Source: Chloroflexota bacterium
GTDB lineage: Bacteria > Chloroflexota > Limnocylindria > Limnocylindrales > CSP1-4
Reading direction: 5' to 3'
Length of the DNA: 10,328 nt
Assembly (NCBI GenBank): GCA_021785115.1
Contig: JAJYGO010000397.1
Span: 1 to 10,328, forward strand
The position numbers were made by a program, and so were the translations under genes. The notes beneath the pieces were generated by a model that searched no databases, was not told where the DNA came from, and saw nothing but the letters and a program-made list of their open reading frames with translations. This document shows, one piece after another, positions 6,082 through 10,328 of the stretch; positions within the stretch are counted from its first letter, which is position 1; each line of letters opens with the position of its first letter.

Positions 6082-6815
6082 TCGTGGATCCGGTCCGTCA
6101 TGGAAGCGGCGCTGCCACGCTCTCGATCGTGGTGCCCGTGTTCAAGGAGGGCGAGGCGGTCGCGCCCGTGCTGCGCGCGCTCGACGCGGGGGTCGCGACC
6201 CCGCACGAGATCCTGGTCGTCTACGACTTCGACGAGGACCCGACGGTGCCGGTGGTCGAGCGCCTGCACGCGGAGAGGCCGGCGATCCGGGGCCTGCGCA
6301 ACGACCTCGGCCGGGGCGTGCTCAACGCGATGAAAGCGGGCATCTCGGCCTCGGCGGGGGAGTACGTCCTAGTCTCGATGGCCGACGGCTCGGACGAGCC
6401 GGGGGTGGTGGACCGGATGGTCGCCCTCGCCCGCGGCGGCGCGGACGTGGTGGCCGCCTCGCGCTACATGCGGGGCGGCCGGCAGCTCGGCGGGCCCCGC
6501 CTCAAGCGGCTGATGAGCCGGACCGCGGGCCTCACCCTCCACTGGTTCGGCGGGGTGGCCACCCACGACCCCACCAACAATTTCAAGCTCTACGCGCGCC
6601 GCTTCCTCGACCTCACGACCATCGAGTCGCAGGCCGGCTTCGAGCTGGCCCTCGAGCTCACGGTCAAGGCCACCCTGGCCGGCCGCCGAGTCGCCGAGGT
6701 GCCCACCACCTGGCGCGACCGCACCGACGGCCAGAGCAACTTCAGGCTCCGCAAGTGGCTGCCCCACTACCTGCACTGGTACCGGGCGGCCATGGTCGGG
6801 CGGCTCCGGCGCTAG
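6078..6815 (+). CDS. Family 2 glycosyltransferase, Dpm1-like (polyprenyl-phosphate or lipid acceptor)
   Basis: This encodes 245 residues from a GTG overlapping the SGNH stop (GTGA); a second GTG at 6084 is an alternative. LSIVVPVFKEGEAV at 15-28 is the GT-A nucleotide-binding start. EILVVYDFDED at 44-54 and VSMADGSDEPG with Asp103 and Asp106 fit the acidic metal/nucleotide sites of Dpm1-like enzymes. THDPTNNFKLY, AGFELALELTVKA and VAEVPTTWRDR follow in family order. There is no C-terminal membrane pair, so the protein should be cytosolic and membrane-associated. Relatives transfer a sugar from a nucleotide donor to polyprenyl phosphate, making donors for GT-C enzymes; four GT-C-like genes lie nearby. 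The first 12 codons include five ending in A or T, the rest almost none, so the gene start may have been replaced. The gene ends in CTAG, shared with the opposing gene. Confidence 0.88.
   Translation: MIVDPVRHGSGAATLSIVVPVFKEGEAVAPVLRALDAGVATPHEILVVYDFDEDPTVPVVERLHAERPAIRGLRNDLGRGVLNAMKAGISASAGEYVLVSMADGSDEPGVVDRMVALARGGADVVAASRYMRGGRQLGGPRLKRLMSRTAGLTLHWFGGVATHDPTNNFKLYARRFLDLTTIESQAGFELALELTVKATLAGRRVAEVPTTWRDRTDGQSNFRLRKWLPHYLHWYRAAMVGRLRR
6812..6815. other. Convergent stop codons sharing the palindrome CTAG
   Basis: The plus-strand GT2 gene ends with TAG at 6813-6815 and the minus-strand gene ends with TAG read from 6814 to 6812. Two converging transcription units therefore overlap by two bases, with no spacer and no visible intrinsic terminator between them. 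Confidence 0.9.
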
Positions 6816-8224
6816 TCCCCCTCGGGCTGCGGCACCGGTGCCCCGAACCTGACGCGCCGGTCCGCCTCGGCCTGGACGCCCGGCGGCACCGGGCGGACGG
6901 CCCAGGGCACCAGCGAGTCCGTCCTCGGGTCGCCGTAGGACTTGACGATCCGCTCCAGCGAGGCGGGCGATGGCACCAGCACCAGCGTCCGGTTCGGGTC
7001 AGTCTCCGCGGGGAGCGGACGGCGCAGCCCGGCGATGACGAGGGCCCGCGTCATGTCGGCCCGGTCCAGGAACAGCCCCCGCCCGCCGACCAGGAGGGCC
7101 AGGTTGAACGCGAACGCCAGCAGCGCGACGCTGGCCGCCGCGGCGACGGCGTACGGGCGAAGGCGGGCCGGGCCCGTCATCCTCGGCCGCCCGACCAGCG
7201 ACGAGACGGCCACCAGCAGCAGGATCCCGGACACGTACGTGTAGCGCGTGTAGTCCACCTGGCCCGAGAACAGGTCGCCGCGGACGAGGCCGATCAGCGC
7301 GTACTGCACGGCGATGGCCGCGACCAGGCCGATCGCCAGGCCCGGGACGCGACGCTGCCGGACGCGCACGCCGATGCCCACAAGGACGAGGGCGACCAGC
7401 GCCAGTCCGCCCAGCGGGCCTAGGCCCGTCAGCGAGGCGCCGGCCTCCCCGAACCCCCCGACCACGAACCGCGGCACGTCCGCCAGCGCGGCGAGCGTGA
7501 AGGGGTTGCGGATCGTCGCGACGCCCGACCGGCCGAACGTCGCGTACCAGCACGCATAGGCCCCGGCGGGGATCGCCAGCCAGGCGACGTGCCGGCGCCA
7601 CCGCGGGTCGAGCAGCCAGCCCACGCCGACGGCGACGCTGACCAGGAGCCCGGTCCCGGACGACATGAGCGACAGCAGGAGCAGCAGCGCGACAGTCCCC
7701 GCACGCCCGCGCGTGGCCGCGCCGTCCGAGACGGCCATGGCGGCCAGCCCGAGCGCCATCGAGCCGTCGAACCCGGTCTGGAACCCCCAGAAGATGTTCT
7801 CGAAGCCTGCGCCGAACAGCAGGACCAGCAGCCCGGCGAGGAAGCCCGGCCCGGGCCCGCTGCGGCGCCGCACGAGCACGAAGACGAGCGACGCGACGCA
7901 CAGGTGGACGAGCACGACGGCCGCCTGGTAGGGCACGTACGAGCCGATCCCGATGGTCTCCACCATCAGCCGGTACAGGATGATCGGGAGGGTGGACCAG
8001 TGCTCGTTGTGGGGCCTGAGCCAGTCGACCGGATCCCCCAGCGAGCGCGTCTCGATGAACGCCCACTCGTCGCTGAAGAAGGTCATCCCGGCGCCGAGCG
8101 CCAGCAGCAACAGGCCGGCGAGGACGGCGACGGCCGCGAACAGGCGAGCGGTCAGGCGCCGCTCCAGCCTGTTCCAGGCTCCGGCGCCCCGGGACGCAGA
8201 CCCGCCACCCCCCTCGGCAGTCAC
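6812..8224 (-). CDS. Uncharacterised polytopic membrane protein with GT-C-like first loop
   Basis: This encodes 470 residues. The frame stays open far upstream, but the GTG at 8224 overlaps the preceding gene's stop (GTGA) and has a good Shine-Dalgarno, so I start it there. A Gly-rich cytoplasmic leader precedes helix 1 (about 28-47). The first outer loop has FFSDEW with Asp52-Glu53, then RPHNEHW at 70-76 and YVPYQAAVVLVHL. The acidic pair after helix 1 is where GT-C enzymes such as GT39 place their catalytic acid, and the HNEHW motif recurs in a family usually labelled hypothetical. About ten to eleven helices follow, and a soluble tail of about 80 residues (from RALVIAG) ends the protein, probably outside. 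I infer a lipid-linked-sugar glycosyltransferase, but no substrate or activity can be claimed. It is the last gene of the minus-strand unit. Confidence 0.72.
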   Translation of the reverse strand: MTAEGGGGSASRGAGAWNRLERRLTARLFAAVAVLAGLLLLALGAGMTFFSDEWAFIETRSLGDPVDWLRPHNEHWSTLPIILYRLMVETIGIGSYVPYQAAVVLVHLCVASLVFVLVRRRSGPGPGFLAGLLVLLFGAGFENIFWGFQTGFDGSMALGLAAMAVSDGAATRGRAGTVALLLLLSLMSSGTGLLVSVAVGVGWLLDPRWRRHVAWLAIPAGAYACWYATFGRSGVATIRNPFTLAALADVPRFVVGGFGEAGASLTGLGPLGGLALVALVLVGIGVRVRQRRVPGLAIGLVAAIAVQYALIGLVRGDLFSGQVDYTRYTYVSGILLLVAVSSLVGRPRMTGPARLRPYAVAAAASVALLAFAFNLALLVGGRGLFLDRADMTRALVIAGLRRPLPAETDPNRTLVLVPSPASLERIVKSYGDPRTDSLVPWAVRPVPPGVQAEADRRVRFGAPVPQPEGD

Positions 8225-9528
8225 GCCGCCGCCTCTCCTTCGGCCGCGTCGTCCTCGTCGTCCTTGGCCTCGGCCGCCGTCGGGCCAGGGCGTGTCCGCT
8301 CGGCCCGCGTCGCCTCCTCGCCGGGCCCGGTCCCGCCGCGCCACGTCCAGCGGATGGCCGCCACGGCCACCGCGGTGATCACCACCGAGCCGGCCACGCT
8401 CACGAGGTCGCCGGCCGGCGGGCTGACCCCCGGCGGCGGCACGGCGTACACGAGGTTGAGCGCGAACGCCACCGCGAACGCGGCCCACGCCGCGACCACC
8501 TCTCGCCGCGGCCAGGCGAGGACCAGGAACACCAGCGCCGGGTACGCGTACCGCTCGTGCATCGTGGTCAGGGTGACGAACGCGCCCAGGCTGATCGCCG
8601 CCAGGCCCATGGCCAGGTTCTGGGCGCTCGGCCGCCGGTAGACGCCAGCGAACACAACCAGCGCCGCCAGCCCGGCCGCCGCCAGCCCGACCAGCCGGAA
8701 TGTGACCGGGCCCGCGATCGCGTTCTGGTCCGGCACGAAGCCGCCGCCCGCGCCCAGCTCCTGCAGCAGCCACCAGGGGTTCCACGCCCGGAGCGAGAGC
8801 ACCGAGAAGATGGCGCCCTGGTACTCGCCCAGGTTGCGCAGGTAGTCCAGGGGGCCGCCGGCCGCCAGGAACGGCAGCCAGGCCACGACGGCCACGACCG
8901 CCGCCACGACCGCCGCGCGCGCCGCGCCGCGCCAGCCGCCGGTGGCCAGGAACCAGGCCGCGAACGGCACCGCCAGCGGCAGCGCCTGGGGCTTGGTCAT
9001 GAGGCCGACCGCCAGCAGCGCCGCGGCGAGCCCCGGGCGCCCGCCCCGGGCCGCCAGCACCGCCAGCAGGACCGGGAGCACGTAGAGGGGCTCGTACTGG
9101 CCCCACCAGGCCGAGACGTACCACGTCGCCGGCCACAGCAGCACCGCCGCCGCGGCCGCGACCGCGAGGCGCGGGCGGCCCCGGAACCACCAGGCCACGC
9201 CCGCCGCCAGCCCCAGGTCCGCCAGGCTGGCGGGGGCCTTCATCAGCGCCCGGATCGCCGGGTCCGACGCGCCCGCCGCGGTGGCGAAGGCCGGCTGCAC
9301 CAGGGCCAGCGCCCCCCAGACCCAGGCCATGACGGCCGGGAACGAGAGGTTCTGGTCGTAGGCGTTCCCCCAGCCGCCCACGGCGATCCCGTGGACCCAG
9401 AGCGCGAACTGGTCGAGGTCGCCCGCGAACCCGGGCTGCGGCAGCAGGACCGCCCGCACGGCGATCCCGGCGGCGACCGCTAGGGCCAGCGACGCCGCGG
9501 CGCCCGCCGACCACCCCCGCGCGGCCAA
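8221..9528 (-). CDS. GT-C membrane glycosyltransferase (GT87/GT39-like, MHERY motif)
   Basis: This encodes 435 residues. The start is a TTG at 9528, five bases after the deacetylase stop; it is chosen because no ATG or GTG lies between it and the first helix (about 8-30), although no clear Shine-Dalgarno is seen. The first outer loop carries Asp37 and Asp39 (FAGDLDQFALWV), the position of the catalytic acid in GT-C enzymes, and YDQNLSFPAVMAWVWG follows. Further on come WWGQYEPLYVLP, LMTKPQALPL and, at 323-327, MHERY before a Pro-containing helix. These patterns recur in bacterial membrane mannosyl/glucosyltransferase-like proteins that use polyprenyl-phosphate sugars. The last 36 residues form a hydrophilic tail, first Thr/Arg/Pro-rich then acidic (KDDEDD), probably cytoplasmic. 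Its stop overlaps the next gene's GTG by four bases (GTGA), so the two proteins are likely made together. Confidence 0.78.
   Translation of the reverse strand: MAARGWSAGAAASLALAVAAGIAVRAVLLPQPGFAGDLDQFALWVHGIAVGGWGNAYDQNLSFPAVMAWVWGALALVQPAFATAAGASDPAIRALMKAPASLADLGLAAGVAWWFRGRPRLAVAAAAAVLLWPATWYVSAWWGQYEPLYVLPVLLAVLAARGGRPGLAAALLAVGLMTKPQALPLAVPFAAWFLATGGWRGAARAAVVAAVVAVVAWLPFLAAGGPLDYLRNLGEYQGAIFSVLSLRAWNPWWLLQELGAGGGFVPDQNAIAGPVTFRLVGLAAAGLAALVVFAGVYRRPSAQNLAMGLAAISLGAFVTLTTMHERYAYPALVFLVLAWPRREVVAAWAAFAVAFALNLVYAVPPPGVSPPAGDLVSVAGSVVITAVAVAAIRWTWRGGTGPGEEATRAERTRPGPTAAEAKDDEDDAAEGEAAA
8235..8240 (-). promoter_or_regulatory. Shine-Dalgarno for the GTG start at 8224
   Basis: On the minus strand AAGGAG ends ten bases before the GTG at 8224. 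It lies inside the acidic Glu/Ala tail codons of the upstream gene, so the same bases encode the tail and load ribosomes for the next gene. It decides this start over the long open read-through upstream. Confidence 0.6.
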
Positions 9529-9533
9529 CGGGG

Positions 9534-10328
9534 TCAGGCCCGCCTGGGGGCCCAGTAGCGCTCGGCGGCGCCGCTGGGGACCGAGCCCGCCGCGGCAACC
9601 CGCGTGGCGTAGGCGCGCACGGCCTCGGCCATCGCCCCCGCCCCGCCGAACAGCCGGTCCATCTGGCTCTCGTACCGGGCGACGCCCCCGACCTTGCGCT
9701 CCAGCGCGCCGGCGACGTCGACGTACTCCGCCTCGAGCGAGACGCCCGCGGGCAGCGCGGCGAGCGCGCCGGGCGGCAGGTCGCCGAGCCCGGCGAAGCC
9801 CACCCGGTGGGCGTACGGGAAGTCCTCGTAAAAGGCGAGGCGCGCGGCGGCGCCGGCGGAGGGCGCCGCCCAGGAGGGGTCGCCGGCGAGCAGCGCCAGG
9901 CCGGCGTCGCGGGCCAGCTGGTGGTCCACGTGCCGGCCGACGCCGAGCGGGAAGTACACCCGGGACGGCCCCAGGCGGGCGAGCTCGCGGCGGAGCAGGC
10001 CCGCCGGCGCCGGGTCGTCGGCCCGGGGGGCGGAGAACAGCTGCGCGTCGCCCTCGTAGCCGCGGAACACCGCGTCGGGCAGGTCCAGGAACCGCGTGGC
10101 GACCCCGGCGAGGGCGGCGAACCGCTCGTCCTCGAGCCGCCGCAGCGCCATGGCCCCGGCCGCCGCGGCCGCGTCGCTCAGTGCGGCGCTAGGGCCCGCT
10201 CCGGGCGCCCCGGGCGCCCCGGCCGACGGCCCCGCTGGCTCGGCGCCGAAGCCCAGCGCCTCGCGCTGGTACGGCGTCAGGCGCTCGGCGCCGCCGGTGC
10301 CGGAGAACAGCGTGAGGACGGTGACGGC
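9534..10328 (-). CDS. PIG-L/LmbE-family deacetylase, 5' end missing
   Basis: This encodes 264 visible residues; the frame is open to the window edge, so the ATG at 10151 is internal. The visible N-terminus, AVTVLTLFSG, is the strand that follows the zinc-binding PHPDD motif in PIG-L enzymes, which therefore should lie just outside. The conserved MALRRLEDERFAAL helix (R-x-x-ED) and the second metal/catalytic motif GRHVDHQ are present, the latter preceded by SRVYFPLGVG. A C-terminal helix, KVGGVARYESQM, matches the family K...Y.SQ pattern. PIG-L members remove the N-acetyl group from GlcNAc-type sugars in lipids, glycans or small thiols (MshB, BshB). With GT-C genes downstream, a glycan or glycolipid precursor is the likeliest target. 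Odd: a stretch of about 40 residues rich in Gly, Ala and Pro interrupts the domain between ALGFG and MALRR. It probably leads the minus-strand unit or continues one from the right. Confidence 0.82.
   Translation of the reverse strand, partial: AVTVLTLFSGTGGAERLTPYQREALGFGAEPAGPSAGAPGAPGAGPSAALSDAAAAAGAMALRRLEDERFAALAGVATRFLDLPDAVFRGYEGDAQLFSAPRADDPAPAGLLRRELARLGPSRVYFPLGVGRHVDHQLARDAGLALLAGDPSWAAPSAGAAARLAFYEDFPYAHRVGFAGLGDLPPGALAALPAGVSLEAEYVDVAGALERKVGGVARYESQMDRLFGGAGAMAEAVRAYATRVAAAGSVPSGAAERYWAPRRA
10202..10219. repeat. Two tandem copies of a 9-bp unit in the PIG-L gene
   Basis: CGGGCGCCC occurs twice in tandem, and each copy contains the palindrome GGGCGCCC. On the minus strand it encodes Gly-Ala-Pro twice, within the Gly/Ala/Pro-rich insert of the deacetylase. 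A slippage-derived in-frame expansion is the simplest reading. Confidence 0.7.

Noticed and set aside
4346..6113. Insertion sequence or integrase-borne element carrying the compositional island
   Set aside because: No transposase, integrase, inverted repeats or flanking direct repeats are visible at either border, so only recombination or codon-use divergence can be proposed.
6831..6842. Perfect 12-base palindrome GGCACCGGTGCC just past the convergent stops, considered as a terminator
   Set aside because: It has no loop and no following T-run, and it lies within the coding end of the minus-strand gene. Such palindromes are expected by chance at this GC content.
6812..9598. A single 928-residue minus-strand open frame
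   Set aside because: Only 6812-8224 of it codes for a plausible membrane protein. The upstream part is an out-of-frame shadow of the GT-C gene at 8221-9528, with Gly/Arg-rich composition and no family motifs.
10149..10151. ATG at 10151 as the start of the PIG-L gene
   Set aside because: The frame continues open to the window edge and the upstream residues (VTVLTLFSG) match the PIG-L core, so this Met is internal.

Overview
The window is very GC-rich (well over 70% by eye), with dense short-overlap gene packing, frequent GTG or TTG starts and almost only G/C at third codon positions. This suits a high-GC bacterium such as an Actinomycetota or a high-GC Chloroflexota lineage; the sequence alone does not settle which. 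I saw no RNA gene, insertion sequence, CRISPR array, integrase or origin. The only intergenic gap of any size is 2036-2109, and no gene-free stretch exceeds 300 bases.

Layout. (A) 1-2035, plus strand: the C-terminal part of a GT87-type membrane glycosyltransferase, overlapping by ATGA with a polytopic membrane protein that resembles GT-C enzymes. (B) 2036-2109: a short gap holding a candidate extended -10 promoter and a strong Shine-Dalgarno. (C) 2110-6815, plus strand: five genes overlapping by 1 or 4 bases: nucleotide-sugar dehydrogenase, SDR-type sugar epimerase/dehydratase, acyltransferase-3 membrane protein, SGNH/GDSL lipoprotein, and a Dpm1-like family 2 glycosyltransferase. (D) 6812-10328, minus strand, read right to left: a PIG-L-type deacetylase (5' end off the window), a GT-C membrane protein with an MHERY motif, and a second polytopic membrane protein with a GT-C-like first loop. 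Blocks C and D converge so tightly that their two TAG stop codons share the palindrome CTAG at 6812-6815.

Taken together this reads as a surface-glycan or glycolipid locus. The dehydrogenase and epimerase would make an acidic nucleotide sugar. The GT2 enzyme would charge a polyprenyl phosphate or transfer sugar at the cytoplasmic face. The GT-C-like proteins would use lipid-linked sugars outside. The acyltransferase and SGNH lipoprotein would add or edit O-acyl groups, and the PIG-L enzyme would N-deacetylate an amino sugar. These roles are inferred from family membership and neighbourhood; no substrate can be read from the sequence.

The most notable signal is compositional. The acyltransferase-SGNH pair, plus about the first 12 codons of the following GT2 gene, carry many A/T-ending codons, while the flanking genes have almost none. 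This looks like a roughly 1.76 kb two-gene modification cassette inserted seamlessly into the operon.
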